Notes: generated from the letters alone by a model not told the origin. Positions 11,301 through 24,233 are shown, numbered from the stretch's first letter. The stretch is 64,000 bases of DNA from Pyricularia pennisetigena (GCF_004337985.1 NW_021940923.1:496001-560000), one strand, 5' to 3'. Translations and numbers: made by a program.

Positions 11301-14300
11301 AACCAAAGCGTTCTTTGGATGGACCCACAGGTACATTGCAAAGCCGCAATTGAGCCACGAAGTGGAGCGAAGTGGATCAATTGTGGAGCTCTGGGCTTCA
11401 GGGATGAGCCCTGAGACTAACCCTGCACCCATTTGGCGAATTGAATTCGTTACGTCCACCTGGATTGGTACAAATACCGGTGCACCCACTAATTGCGGAT
11501 TTCAGGGCTTCTAACAATGTATTTGAATGAATTTCGACCACTGAAAATAGCAATAAACCCTATCATTGGTAATTACAGGCCTATAACCGTTAAAAGGCCA
11601 ACGGTATAACAAATCCTAAATTATAGAGTATTTACCCTTATGCGACTAGGTTAGTTGATTATAGCTATAAAATTGGCGCAGTGAACATATTCTAGGTTAC
11701 TTTACAATAAAAAATAGCCCTATATCGGGCCTTCTAGGCCCAATTCCAACAAATAGGGGGCCTGAAACCAGCCCAAACGAAGTTTTAACCGCTAAATTAC
11801 AGGCCTAAAACCTGCAATTAAAAGCGTTAATTACGCAAATGGATTAATTTTAAAGAAACACTTTGACAGTTAACTGCCCTGTTAACCCTGAAAAGCGATA
11901 ATTCCACTCATTTTAATGTTAATTCGGATATCAAACCCGAAACCGCACCTCCTAATCCACCTGGTAACCTAATTTGAGGTGACGGGATAGTTAAAAATTA
12001 TCGAAACGCGTATTTTCCTTCCCCGAAAATTGTAAATTAGTAGAAGTTAGCGATTACGATTTGTGGAAAAAGGGGTGAATGATATACCTAAGGGCCATAG
12101 AAACAGCGGAACTTATTTTCAATTTTGAAATTGGTTATACCCTACGGGAATACGAGCAATTAATCCTATTATTATTTATAAAAAACCGTTTAACCAGAAA
12201 AGCTTTTAAAATCCATTGCATGGTATTTCAACCCTGTAACGGCCTGAAAAGCCCTGGAAAATAATTATTTAATTGCACCCGAAATTAGTCGAAATTTACT
12301 ATATCGGGAATTCCACGTTTTAAATTTTTCGAGATTTAAAAAATTAACACCGGAATTCAACAGCCGCCTCAACTCCCTGGTAGCTAAATTCACGGATACC
12401 AACGTGTAAATTAACCCCGTAAATATACGAAATCAGCATTTACGGGCCCTGGAGGGTATTTTTCCTATTTGGACCGAACGCCAACGTAATACCTAACGGG
12501 CCCTGCAGGTTATAGGCCAAAATTCGGAAAATTTATATTTGCAATACTTTACGGCGGACCTTATATCCGAAAATTCGATTTCAGGCTTTATAACGGCTAA
12601 AGCCGTTAATTATAGGTTTAAAGGTCGAAAATCGGGTAACGAAAACTTCAAAAAAGGCGTCAAAAAGGAAAATAATGGGCAGGAAACCACTTTTAAGTCA
12701 CGAAAACAGCGTAATAAGTACTTTAATTCGGATTTTACTATTGCAAAAAATACTAAATCCTCCAGCTCCAGCGACTCAACCGCTGGGACGTCCATAATAT
12801 TTATGGATTTCTAATTATTTACGAGTTTAATTCAAGGTAACGTTAACGAATGCGCAGCGTATAACGCCCTGGAATAATTAGGTAATTTGGGCGGTAGTTT
12901 ACCGTACCAAACCTTATAATAGGAGGTTTATTACGCTATTAGCGGAATTATAAAATCATGTTCGGAATCGGATTCGGAACCCGATTAAACCGGTTAAACG
13001 CTAAAACCATAGGTTTTAGCAGCTGATTTTAAGGTTACAACGAAGGTTAGACGCGGCGTAAAAATGGCCCCTAAACCTTGGAAGCTAGGCTACCTTATCC
13101 TGTACGATATAGGTAATACGCACTATATTTTTGCAAATAAGCAATTTTTTACCGATTATAACACCGGTTTTACAGTCGAGGTCGATACAGGAGGTGGCCC
13201 TGCTAGCCCTATAAGTACCGGAACTGTTAGAATACAAATCCGTAATAGCTAAGAAATTAGCCAATTTGAAAAGCTTACGTTAAATAACGTTTTATATATC
13301 CCTTCGTTTGGAATAAATATGGTTAATGGCTTTATATGTTATTATATAGGGGGCGTATTATTCAAAAATACCCTGTACGGTAAGGATCGCAAGGCGTAAA
13401 GACGTTTAAACACCGTTAAATATTCTTTCCATTTGGAGGTAAAAGGGTGCGATATTTTTGTTCGAGATAAAATAAAAGAATTCGAATTACGCCTATATAA
13501 TAGGAAAATATATCACCGCTTTTAGCATAGCCTTATACGGGGTTACAAAGGGTTACGCAGCCCCGCTGGAAGTAGAATTAGGTAATAAAACCCCCTAAGA
13601 TTACGAGAACTATAGGATTTATACCGATTCGGAACTGGAAGAAAATACGGTAACGGAAAAGCTAAATCCCGAACAAAATACGAAATAGCCGTAAATTCAC
13701 CTGTAGCGCAGAAATTATACGGTAAAAGCCCTAAAAGTCCACGTAAATGCGGGCCCCGTAGGCCCGGCAAACCGTTAGGTAACCCTTTTATATAACCTAT
13801 TACAAAAGGGATTATTTCCGAAAAAAGGGGGTTTCCCATATAAGAAATCCGTTGTTAAAACCTCCTTTATTATCGGATTTAAAGCAGGCCCTTGTACATT
13901 ACCTTTTCTTAGGTTTAAGACGGATTACCGATGGTTAGTTAACCTTTAAAAAACACGGAATTACAGGCGATTGTAACGAAATCCAGGTATAAAAAGCCCT
14001 GTTATAGTACAGGCGTTTGGGGCATTTAGGGATATTATTGCTAAAAAAAACCGCTAAAACTATAAAAGGGTTACCTAATTTTAACGAAATTAGGGTAACT
14101 ACCTATATTGCTTACGTTAAAAACATTTCTGTTAGGCGTACAAATAAGGTCACACTCCCTACACCCCCTAATATTTTCGATTTCATAAAAGGTAATACAA
14201 TAACTTCTAAACCTAATTTTTACAATAAAAAGCCCGTATTTTTATTATTAGTGGACCGGAAATCACGTTTTTGGTGGTCGATCCCATCATAAAATAAAGC

Positions 14301-17300
14301 CGGACCTACGTTTTCAATGGTTATTTAAGGTTTTTTTAAGGTTTTCAAAGCTACGTACAGGCGGTACCCCTTAGATTTTTATTTGAATGGGGGGTTATAA
14401 AATGAATCAAAAGTTTTATAATTGGTTGATGAACAAAAATTTTAAAACTTAACATTTCGAATCCTTAAATCCACGACCAGAACGGATTAACGGAATAGTC
14501 CGTTAAGGCTATTGGAGATGAATTTTAGTTTACTATTATAACGGCAGGTTTACCATTATATTTATAATGTTATTTATTACCTGCGGTGGGTAAATTAATT
14601 TACCGTACAGCGGTAATTCATAGGGATGTAACACCCCACGAGGAACTTTATTCCGAATTCCAAGCTGAACTACCGTGTAAACCCAGTTTAAAGTATTTTT
14701 GGCTTACTGGTACTATATACCAGGTTATTATACCGCTGGAAAAACGCCAAAAATTTAATAAATTGGTTCCCCGCACCGAAACGGTTAAGCTTTTAACCCA
14801 TTTATCGAATTCCACAGCGTTGGCTTATACGCCCTCTAAATGGGCCGGATACAAAACCTTTCCCGTAAAAGTTTTAAAGGGTAAAACCCCTTAAAATATG
14901 GCTACGACAGGGGAAATATTACAGATTTTAAAGGGGGAAAATAAAACTTTAAAGGGGGATTTTAGTTTTAAACCTGAAAACGAAATTAATAGCGCTCCAG
15001 CGGATAATTATCCCTTAAAAACGCTAAAAACAAAGGGTATTTACCACCTATTACAAGATATTTACCACCTGTTACAGGGTAATTACCACCCGTTATAAGG
15101 CATTTAAAGCTTGAAAATACAAAGCCCGCCAGGCCTTTACAACCTACCGTTCGCCCCCCAAAACCTATGACGGTAACGGTAGCTAACCCAGTACCTAAAC
15201 AACGGAAGTTCCGGTATTTTTAGCACCTAAAATACGAAATACAAAGTTAAATTCGCAATTCGTAACCAAATCTAATGAATATAAACCACGTCGATTTTCT
15301 TTATTTTCAAGCCAAAAACAAAATAAAAAAGCCCACTAAAAACGGTGAGCGAAATAATTACCAACGGTTCCTAAATAGCCCTAAAAATGCTAAATAATTG
15401 AATGCTTCAAAGTTTAAATTCGACAAAAAGGTTACAGCGAAAAGCTTTCGTTTTATCCCTAAAATTAAAATGCAACAAACCGTAAAGTCGTTTGTATCCG
15501 GTCGGTATTTAAATTAAAAAAGATCAAAATAATAAACCTATAAAATACAAAACTAGGTTTATAATTGGGGGTTTTTTACAGGTCGAAGGCCTAAGCTATA
15601 TCGAAACTTTTGCTAACATTAGTATACCACCTACCTGGCGTATATTCTTAACTATAATAAATGCACAAAACTGGAAAATAAAACAAATCGATTTTATCGG
15701 TGCGTTTTTGGATAGTGAGCTTACTGCCGTGAATATATATTTGCAAAATTTAAATGGTTTTAACGAATGGGCTAAAACTTATAACCCTACCATCGCTAAA
15801 ATTTTGGTTGAAATTGGTTATAATCCGAAAAGATTACAGGTTATACAGTTGGAAAAGGCGCTATACGGTTTAAAACAGGGTCCAACAAAATGGTGAAACA
15901 AACTCAAAACCCTATTTTTTTGAAGAGGTTTTAAGCCGTTAATCTCTAATCCCGCTGTTTTTTAAAACGTTAAGTCCAAATATTTTATCGTTACGATTGT
16001 AAACGATTGCCCGCTAATAAATCCTAAGTTGCAATATATTCAGCATTTAAAAGCCCATTTTCATAAGGTATACGCGTTGGGAAATAGGGGCCCTGCAACC
16101 TATTTGTTAGGCGTTCAAATCAAAAAGGAATGGCCTAAACGCCTGCTTTAGCTCCATTAAAGTTAATATATACAAAAATATTAATAACGTTCGAATTAAT
16201 TAATTACAAACCTACATTTATTCCCTTATAACCGACTGTGCTAAAAAATGGTGGGGGTAAGCCCGTACGTGCGCTGGAAATTAAATTGTTATAACTTGAT
16301 ATCGGTATTTTAATGTATTTGACGCTATTAACGCGCCCGGATATCGGTTTTACGGTTTAGTGGTATTGACGTTTTTTAATAAAAGCTACTATAATCTATT
16401 GAACGGCAGCTAAAAACCTATAACGTTATTTAGCGGGTATTCAATCTTTATTATTTTGTTACGGATATAAAATATTTAAAGCTGAATTACCACTTAATCT
16501 TATGATAAGGGATAATAAAGGTTTTAAATTATTGGGTTTTAGTAATAGCGATTTTGCCGGGGTTAGGGAAGATTTGAAATCCATTTACGGATATTTGTAC
16601 ACTTTATTTGGGGGCCTCATAACGTGGAAATGCAAGAAGGCTAGTATTATAATTTTAAGCACTCCAAAAGCCGAAACCGATGCCTTAGCGGAAACCCTGC
16701 GTGAAACACAATGGTTTAAAAGCCTATTTATCAAAATTGGACTACATATAAAAGGCCCTATTGCAATATTTTTGGAAATAATACAAACCTTATAATTAGC
16801 GCACATAACCCTACGCACCATCAACGTATTAAATATACGTTGTTAAAGTTTTATTACCTACGGGAACTCATTAAAAAAGGATGAATAGCCCTAAAATACC
16901 TAGAATCCAAACAAATGCCGGCTAATGGCCTAACAAAACCCCTAACGCCTCCAATTAACAAGGTCTTTTTAAGGCTTATAAGGCTTCAACCGCTAAAAGC
17001 TTAGTTTGTATGTGTTGAATTTTAGGGCATTCAAATAATTCGTTAGCTAATTACCACTGAATTTCTTTTTTTTGCAATATTAGATTTTTATTAGCCCGAT
17101 ACCGACCATAATACCCAAATCTACTTTGTACAAATTGAGTAATAAGCAATTTATACCGACTTTATACCCAAAGTTGAATTAAAATTCAAAAAACTCGTGT
17201 TTTGGGCGATTTACGCACTTGAAATACCCTATATAATATGCCTAGCTTGGACTATTACCAACGAATAGCCAAATTAGCTACCTGGTTTAATATCTAATTC

Positions 17301-17321
17301 CGTGGGTTAATATTCTACAAA

Positions 17322-17396
17322 TCGGGGGTTCGAATCCAGGGGTTATTACAATTCTGGGGGTTTTTTCGAATTTGGGGGTTCGTCCATTTCGGGGGT
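17322..17396 (+). repeat. Four-fold G-rich motif upstream of the copia-1 3' LTR
   Basis: The motif (T)YGGGGGTT occurs four times at roughly 20-bp spacing (near 17322, 17354, 17371 and 17389) in otherwise AT-rich DNA. It lies about 150-220 bp before the polypurine tract. It could be part of an extended purine-rich priming region or form a G-quadruplex; both are inference. Confidence 0.5.
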
Positions 17397-17543
17397 TATG
17401 AGTCGGTACAGAGGGCTTAATTATCCAAGCGGTTCATATCGGGAATTCGAATCGGGTTGGGACACAAAGGGGTTTTTTTTTAAGGTTTTGTTTTTATATA
17501 CTTTTTTTCCGACTTTATATAAATAGTAGCAAAAGAAAGGGGA

Positions 17544-18096
17544 TGTTAACAATATGCGTTATTTAGCATATAATAGGTCCACTTTTATTTGTATATAAAC
17601 CACAATAGATAGTGCCGAAGTGGGGTTATCGGGGTTGTCGGATTTTCCGTTATATTTTATATTGCAGGAATTGCGATTCAAAGGGTCAGCGAATGGGGTT
17701 TAACACCCACCCTGCACTTACGAATCAGCTACCCTATATCGGGTTGAAATTTTCACCAAATCAGCAAATTAGTATTAACCCAGAAATGGTTTATATGGAA
17801 ATAAGGGTGTTTTTCCAACAACGCATACAAAATAATTTTTCGGAAAATCATGTGCGGCATTGGAACGTTTTCAGGGGTACGGACCCCCATTTCGATGTCG
17901 AAGAGTTTGCAAGGGAGACAGAGCAAAATCTCCCCCACTAATAAATTTAAGCTAATAATCACACAATTAGTGAACCGTTTTAGTGAACAATTTAGTGCAT
18001 TTAAACCCTGTAATCACAGGCCTTTACAGCGCAGTTAGCACCACGCCGCACCTAGGCCAATGCCTAAACCCCTGTTAGCAACTCATGTTATTAACA
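17544..18096 (+). mobile_element. 3' LTR of copia-1, full length
   Basis: The unit starts TGTTAACAATATGCG directly after the purine tract and ends TTATTAACA. A TATA-like TATATAAACC occurs about 50 bp in. The flanks GGGGA/GAAAA agree only if G-to-A changes are allowed. Since it follows the purine tract and precedes unrelated integrase sequence, it is best read as the element's own 3' LTR. Confidence 0.8.
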
Positions 18097-20194
18097 GAAA
18101 AGAATATGGGAAATATTGAAAAAATGTTAAATCGATACGTATTTAGGACCACCCGGTATTATTATATACGATTTAGGTACGAATTTTACCGCGGCTGGAT
18201 TTAAAGCAAAAATACGATTTTTCGGTATAATATGTAACTAAGTACTAATCGAAATATATTGGTTATTGGAAAAGTCGAGCGTTATTACAAACTTTTACGA
18301 AAAGTATACGAAATAATAAAAGTCGAGTGCAAGGATATAATATTATAGAACGTATTGCAAGCGGCGGTGAAAACCGTAAACGATATTATAGGCCCAATTG
18401 GTCTAATGTTTACCCTATTGGTATTCGGGGCGATGCCACGTATTACTAACTATTGAACTTTTTCAAAAAACCAAATACAGCGCGCCGAAACCATTAATAG
18501 AATTATAGAGGAATTTAGGAAAATAATGGCGCAAAAAAAGGTTCAAAAAGCGATAAAAACAAAAAATTGTCCGAATATCAAATCGAAAATGCTAATATTA
18601 TTGGAGCTGGGATTAAAGGTTTTGGTATATAGAGAAAAACACAAATGGACCGGATTTTTTCAAATATTGAATATGTTAAACTCGGCAATAATTGTTAATA
18701 TAATAAATAGCCTTTCGGTATTTCGAGACACGTACGCAAAACTCTACTACAGCTTTATAGAGCAAACAGATAAAGATAATAACGAAACTATATCGACGGA
18801 GCCAAGGTTCCAATATTTAAAGCCCGAGCAGCTAAAGGGCAGGGGAAATTTTAAAGGATCGGGGAATCGAAAATTAAATGATTGAAACGAGTTTACAAAA
18901 ATGAAAAACGTAAAACCTGAGATTATAACATAGATACCACCCCTAAATATAATATTAAAGGACGAGGAAGGTTAAAAACGGTATTTTCAGTTAGTAAACC
19001 ATGCAAAAACGAAATTTGAACGATTGCGAAAACGAATATAAAAAACCGCGAATACCCAATTCCTAATAGAAAAGGAGCAACGAACCCACGAATTTGCCGT
19101 TAAATACAAATAAAAAAGCCGAATTAAAATTGCCGGGAAGCCGTTCGACGAGTTTATATGGTCGGAAGTGAATATTTTCCTCGTTGCAAAAGTTTTGCAA
19201 CCAGTAAATAAAAGGGAATTTAATAATTTAAAGATTTTCGGATCGCGATTCGTAAACGAGCTTGAAGGGTTACCGGAACGACTTTATAAAAAATTACGTT
19301 TTATTATACAAGGGTTTAACGATTTTGAAAAAAAGAATTTATTTACGCAACAACCTAAAATAATACGGTGCAACCAAAAAATTATACTAGTTTTGACACC
19401 GGTTGTAAGGCAATTCGGATGCGATTTAATGTTTAAAAATATTAGCCAAACGTATATTTAAAGCTTTACGCAGTTATAAAAGGACTTTTTCGTACGTATC
19501 CCGAAAGAAATCGAATATCGACATGCCGTTAACACGGTAATTAGATTTATTAAACCCTTTTACGGACTTGCAGAGGCAAGCTTATATTGGTTCGTTATAT
19601 ACCAACGTTATTATAAAAAGCGCTTAAATTGCGTTCCATTAAATTACGATCCGTATTTATTTTTTTCCAAATAGAACGACAATTTTGGTATTATGGGAAT
19701 GCAAACAAACAATACGCTGAGTTTGGTAACTGAAGAGTTTATTCGAAAAAAGCAAAAGGAGTTCGAAAAAACGGGTTTTTAGGCTAAACCGCAAACGATT
19801 ATATAACCAGGGGACGAACAGAATTTTAACGGTTATTTAATTAAAACTTATAATAAAAGTTTGGATATACGTCAAAAAGGACAATTCGACAGGTTACAAC
19901 TTGTGACGACGAGCTAACCAGGAACAAAGTATAAGTATATCGTTTACCGAGCTAAAGGAGCGTACGTTGCATCGATTTATTAAGCAGAGGCTGTATTGGA
20001 CTATGCCGCAGCCGCGTGAATAATAAAACCGGATGACGAAGATTACGATTTGATGAATAAACGAATCGAATGGTAACGCTCAAACGCATAAAAAAGATTT
20101 TTTATATTTAAATCGACTTTAAAGCGGCGAAATTATACGTGTTCGTCGACGGGTCTATTACCAATAAGAGCAATTTTAATACCTAAACCGGATA

Positions 20195-22051
20195 ACGTCG
20201 GGTACCCCCTGCTCGGCTCCCCCCCCCCCTGTTCGGCACCCCGCAAATCTAACAACGAAATACCTACTTTTATAAACTGATTTAAGTATAAAACTATTAA
20301 CGAACAAAAATATAATCGTTTTCAGGCTGTTCCGGTTCATTAACCTCTTCTTCATCAGCCAAAAATTCCAAACTTTCTATATTAATTTCCTGCAATCCAA
20401 TAATATTCTGTTTATTAACCAAAGGCTGGTTTGGATCTGGAATTACCCTCCTTCTTTTAACCGGCCGTATTACGACCAATTATGCTTCCAATACACTGAT
20501 TTTTTACTGGGCGTTAGCCAAAAATATATTTTTGGTTTCGAAGCTTTTTTGGATTTTTGCAAATAAAAAACGTGAAACAGCGTTGGTTTTATTGGACTGG
20601 GAAAGTTTTTGCAGCTAAAGTCGAATATTTCGGGTTGTTTTAGGGGTTTTCCAAATAAGTAAAAACGGGTCGTTAATTTTTTGGGCTTGGTTTTGCGGTA
20701 TTTTATCCCTTTATAAACCGTTATTTTTATTTTTTATAATGTTAGCGTTGCTATTCCAACAAAAAAGGGTTTTGATATGGTTTAACCAAATTCACCGGCC
20801 ATAAACCCGTTATACGCGACCCAAGTTAAATATTTTTTGCTGTAAATACTTTCGATCTGGTTATATTATAGCAAAAAAGGGGATTTCGTTTTCCAACAAC
20901 TATTGAATATTAAAATTGGTTAACAAATCCACACTGACGTCGATGAGCCTTTGTAACGGCCCAGAAACCAATAAATCCAATGGTTGGGGAACGTATAACG
21001 AATAAAGGGGTAAATATAGGAACTTAATATTATTTTATAAATAAAAAAACATTAATTCGTCCTTTATATATAGTCCGTGGCCGTCGAAAACTAATAACCG
21101 CTTTTTAGGGGTATTGGGTTAAATATACGGAATAAACACTTTTTTTAACCATTCGATAACCGTTTCGTTATTTATCCACCCGTTTTCGGTTATGTAAAAT
21201 TACCAATTATTAAAAAAGTTTAAATCCATTGGAAACTATTATTATTATACGTTTTTTCCTTTAAATATAACGAGGGGAAGGAGGGTAATACCCGTAACCG
21301 ATATATATTCGATTATAGTCGTCCAACCCCGCGTTCCGGGCTTTTCTGGCCATAACGACCGAATTCCGTTAAAACCTAATATTGGGTCGTTAAATCTTTT
21401 ACCCTCCATTATACCGGTTTCGTTTACATTTTACCGATTTTCCAGTTTAATGTGGTTAATAACGGGGTTAATAATATAAAATTATCAAAATTTAATTATT
21501 ACCCTAATAACCCCATTAACCCGGGTGGTTTTTATTCGACGGGGCTTTTGGGTTTTAAGAATTGGATAATTAACCAAAAAACGGGTTATCCAACTTTTTC
21601 CAAAACTTTTTATTTTTCCGGCGGTTTAAAAAATTCGTTCGGCAAAAAGCGTAATTTTTAATACGTTGGCGGAAACCCTAAAGTTGTTTGGGTAAGTACC
21701 CAATAAGCTAAATGCTTTTCCTGTTCCGTACAAAGCTTTTAAAAATGGTTTTGTATTGATTGAGAAGGTTAAGAACCTTTAAATCGACTTTGAAGTGTAA
21801 ACTTAGGTATTCCCCATTTTCGGGAGGTTTTCGCAATTGAATCGCCATTATTAACGTCGTTGATTGCAAATAAAAGCTGATTTTCGGTATGTTGCTTTAT
21901 TGAAAAATTGAGAATAAAAACCAGAAAAAAGTAAATCCAAAAGTGAAAAATTGGTCGAGATATTTATAAAAAAACATGACAGGGGAACGTCGCTGTACAG
22001 TTATTTTTGGGTGCCGAACAGGGGGGGAGCCGAGCAGGGGGTACCCGACTT
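20195..22051 (-). mobile_element. Pogo/Fot-type DNA transposon, degraded DDE transposase
   Basis: A 1,857-bp element has inverted ends of about 40 bp (A-A/C-GTCGGGTACCCCC... followed by TGCTCGGC and TGTTCGGCACC) and a TA duplication at 20193-20194 and 22052-22053. Joining the copia-2 reading frame across the insertion regenerates the expected GYVIF stretch, confirming the ends. On the minus strand the transposase catalytic part is near 21130-20950 (LLVFDGHGLYI, then an NNI...P.YS.Y..QPLD segment), the pogo/DDE1 signature. The C-terminus is at 20479-20297, beginning near KRRRVIPDPN. It is disrupted by RIP stops. Confidence 0.85.
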
Positions 22052-22739
22052 TACGTGATATTTTACGGGAACGAATACTCCGTGGATTGGGAAACCGGTT
22101 ATTAAATAACCGGTAATATTATATATTGGTTATCGACCAAATACCACAAGGTTATAAAAAGCGTATTGGTAAACGAGAGTTATAATATGGTTAATGGATT
22201 TAATATTGAATTTATATTAAAAACTATTATCGCAATTATCCTGGAAAGGTTGAATTTACTTTTGTCACCTATGGTAATATATACGGATAGTTTATCGTTA
22301 TACCAATATTTCATGCAATTGGGGATAATAGCGGCAAAACGACTAATAATTATCTTTTAAACTCAAAATAATTGTATAAAAATGGTGAAGCTGAACAACC
22401 TAAATGGATTTTAGGAAAAGCCAATCCGGTAGATTTTATAACGAAAAAAGCGCCTAATGGGGTTTTAACCGAGTCTATTTATACCAATTCGACGGCAATG
22501 CGTATTAAAGGTATAGTTAAAAAGTTACGGGGTTTATAAGAAAAGACGAAAAATTAAAAGACAAATTGAATTAATTTGGGAGCGGCGAAACGATATAATA
22601 CGTCATTAGCGATTGAAAAACCGCGCCGCGAAGTGAAATATTTCGTTGAAAAACACCGAAAAACACCGCACCGTTTTTGCTAAAGGTAAAAAACATAAAA
22701 ACAGCGTTATAAAGTTTTAACGCTATATATTAGGTTAAA

Positions 22740-23401
22740 CGTTTTCGTTATTATTATTTTTTATATTCCTTTTTAAGCAAAGTATTGTATTCGGTATATA
22801 TAGTTCTTTAACCCACAAAGCGTTAAATTGGCGAATTGTAGCAGTATAGCCAGCAAAACGGCGTTCCTCCGACGATAAATATTTGAAATCGTCGTTCGCG
22901 GTAAAATTGCCCTTATAAAGGCGATTATTAGTATATTTTTGGTGATTGTGCGCCACTGATCGAAACTTTGAAAAACGTTTCTTAATAGACTAGAACGTAT
23001 ACATAACGTTTGAATTAATTTACGGTAATAATCGCGATAGGAATTTTAGCGGGAGGCGTTTTGGTTTTCCGTTTTTTGGGAGTGGTAATGGTGAATAAAA
23101 AGTTGGATTTTTTGGGCTCGTTTTTAAACAGCGCACCGGTTTTTTGCAAATTACAAATACGCAGGAATAGCATCGCAGGTTCAAAGGCGATAATAGCATT
23201 AAGCAAATCGTGCTAAATTGGTTGGATAATAAAAATTCCAAATCGCCAAATTAATATTAGTTTATAGAAATAACCCTGTTTGCATTTGGTGCAACGGCCA
23301 AACGGCGGAATAGTGTTATAGTAAATGCTAAAGGGACTTTGTTGAATTTGTTTACCAGCGAGGTAAAAATTAAAATAGCCCAAATAAGGGATAGGGCGCA
23401 A
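22740..23401 (-). pseudogene. Degraded antisense ORF inside copia-2
   Basis: Between RNase H and the 3' LTR, about 220 codons can be followed on the strand opposite to pol, interrupted by RIP-type stops. Recognisable pieces are GRCTKCKQGYF (23213-23401), a Lys/Pro-rich segment (23015-23206) and a C-terminal portion (22735-22956). The CxxC motif suggests a metal-binding or structural protein, but I do not recognise the family. Its length and consistent frame are more than expected from chance in DNA this decayed. It could also be a host fragment captured by the element. Confidence 0.4.
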
Positions 23402-24047
23402 AATTAAGGAGTAACGATTAACAGTTTTAATAATAACGATAAAGTTAAAAATAAAAAATTGCTTTTATCGGAAACGTCGGAAAAAGCAAATAAAATGGCG
23501 AAAATTAGGTCGAAATTAAACCGAATGGTAAAAGGGTAGATAAAACAATAAATAAACAGTAAAACGGTTAGAAAGGATAATTGTTAAAAAATAATTTGAA
23601 AAATGTTGAAAAAGGGGTTTAAAAAATTATTATAATTTCGTTTGATTATTTGTAATAGGAAAAAGTTTTTTTTATAAACGAAAAGGATCGCCAAAGGTTT
23701 GCAGCTAATTAAAAACGACGTCGTTGCGATCGAATAACTAGGTAAATAAATAATAGGAACGTTAAACGAAGCTATTTAAAATTATGATTTTTAAAGGAGG
23801 TTTCGTGGTTAATAGCCAATATAATAGGAATTTATAACGGGTTGCGGAAAACAAAGGCGTAACGAATGAATATTGAAACCGTTTTTAAAAGATTTATCGC
23901 AAATTGTATGGCTGTTTCCATTGTTTTCGTTTTACAGATTGTTATTGCGATTGGGTTAGAGGTTGTTAACCGCGTGCCAAAAAAAGAATTGCCGGTGTTG
24001 GAATAGAGGGAATCGCTGTTAAATTAATAATAGAGCGATAAATTACG

Positions 24048-24210
24048 TGTAATGCCGTACAGGCCAATTGCACGTGATTCACCCGCCCAGTTGCGAGTAT
24101 AAGACGGAAGGACGTTCAGAAGCTCACCTTTGGACAGTTTCATAGTTCACACAATTAATATATATCTTTATATTCGTATAATAAAGTTCTGTTAATCGAT
24201 CGACATTACG
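24048..24210 (+). mobile_element. Short 3' LTR of copia-2
   Basis: The sequence begins TGTAATGCCGTACAGGCC and ends GACATTACG, giving near-inverted TGTAAT/ATTAC ends; the final CA appears mutated. It follows the pol remnants in the expected place and includes CACGTGATTCACCCGCC. No 5' partner is present in the window, so limits are judged from the ends alone. Confidence 0.55.
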
Positions 24211-24233
24211 AAAAGCCTATTAACATTTACCGT

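Larger units (their letters stand above)
7027..11419. mobile_element. Composite terminal-inverted-repeat DNA element (two tandem bodies, MULE-like)
   Basis: Ends are TAGTCTCA at 7027 and TGAGACTA at 11412-11419, flanked by a perfect 9-bp duplication ACCCTGCAC (7018-7026 and 11420-11428). Inside are two direct copies of one body: 7027-9566 (about 1.65 kb once the nested LTR is removed) and 9567-11258. Each begins with a left terminal repeat of about 170 bp; only the second ends in a right terminal repeat (11256-11419), which shares the outer 14 bp and an inner stretch (GAGGACA...CGCCGTTTAT) with the left one. Each body also holds two internal repeats of about 340 bp (for example near 8759 and 9103) carrying CCACGTGC. 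No transposase is recognisable, so it is non-autonomous. A 9-bp duplication with long inverted repeats suggests Mutator-like; superfamily is inference. Confidence 0.7.
6412..18096 (+). mobile_element. Ty1/copia retrotransposon (copia-1) with nested insertions
   Basis: The element opens with a truncated 5' LTR (about 6412-6502), then a primer-binding site at 6503-6516 (GGTTATAAGCCCGG) matching the complement of the anticodon-loop half of initiator tRNA-Met with one G-to-A change. The leader runs to 7026, is interrupted by the element at 7027-11419, and resumes. Then come gag (about 12000-12820), protease (13060-13250, with TGGG and a damaged DSG: DIG), GAG-pre-integrase (HLG motif near 14025), integrase C-terminus (14586-14894), reverse transcriptase (15560-16000, ALYGLKQGPTKW) and RNase H (16500-16990, SGYxxxLxGGxITW-like). 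A purine tract AAAAGAAAGGGGA at 17531-17543 abuts the full 3' LTR (17544-18096). Many RIP stops; inactive. LTR membership is inferred from the adjacency of purine tract and primer site to LTR ends. Confidence 0.88.
18097..24210 (+). mobile_element. Second Ty1/copia element (copia-2), 5'-truncated, RIP-degraded
   Basis: Coding remnants run integrase (18097-18780, with a DLGTNF catalytic segment, a VERY-like GKVERYY motif and the C-terminal WTGFFQILN / VKPYY-type tail), reverse transcriptase (19130-20190) and RNase H (20120-20194 continuing at 22052-22530 after a DNA transposon insertion). The order INT-RT-RH identifies a copia element. Translating past the stops needs CAA-to-TAA and TAC-to-TAA reversals typical of RIP. 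The front (LTR, gag, first part of integrase) is missing at the junction with the copia-1 LTR. A short 3' LTR ends it. Confidence 0.85.

Noticed and set aside
17322..17345. GGTTCGAATCC, a perfect tRNA B-box, in the copia-1 3' region
   Set aside because: No T-stem pairing, A-box or acceptor stem; it is part of the repeated G-rich motif.
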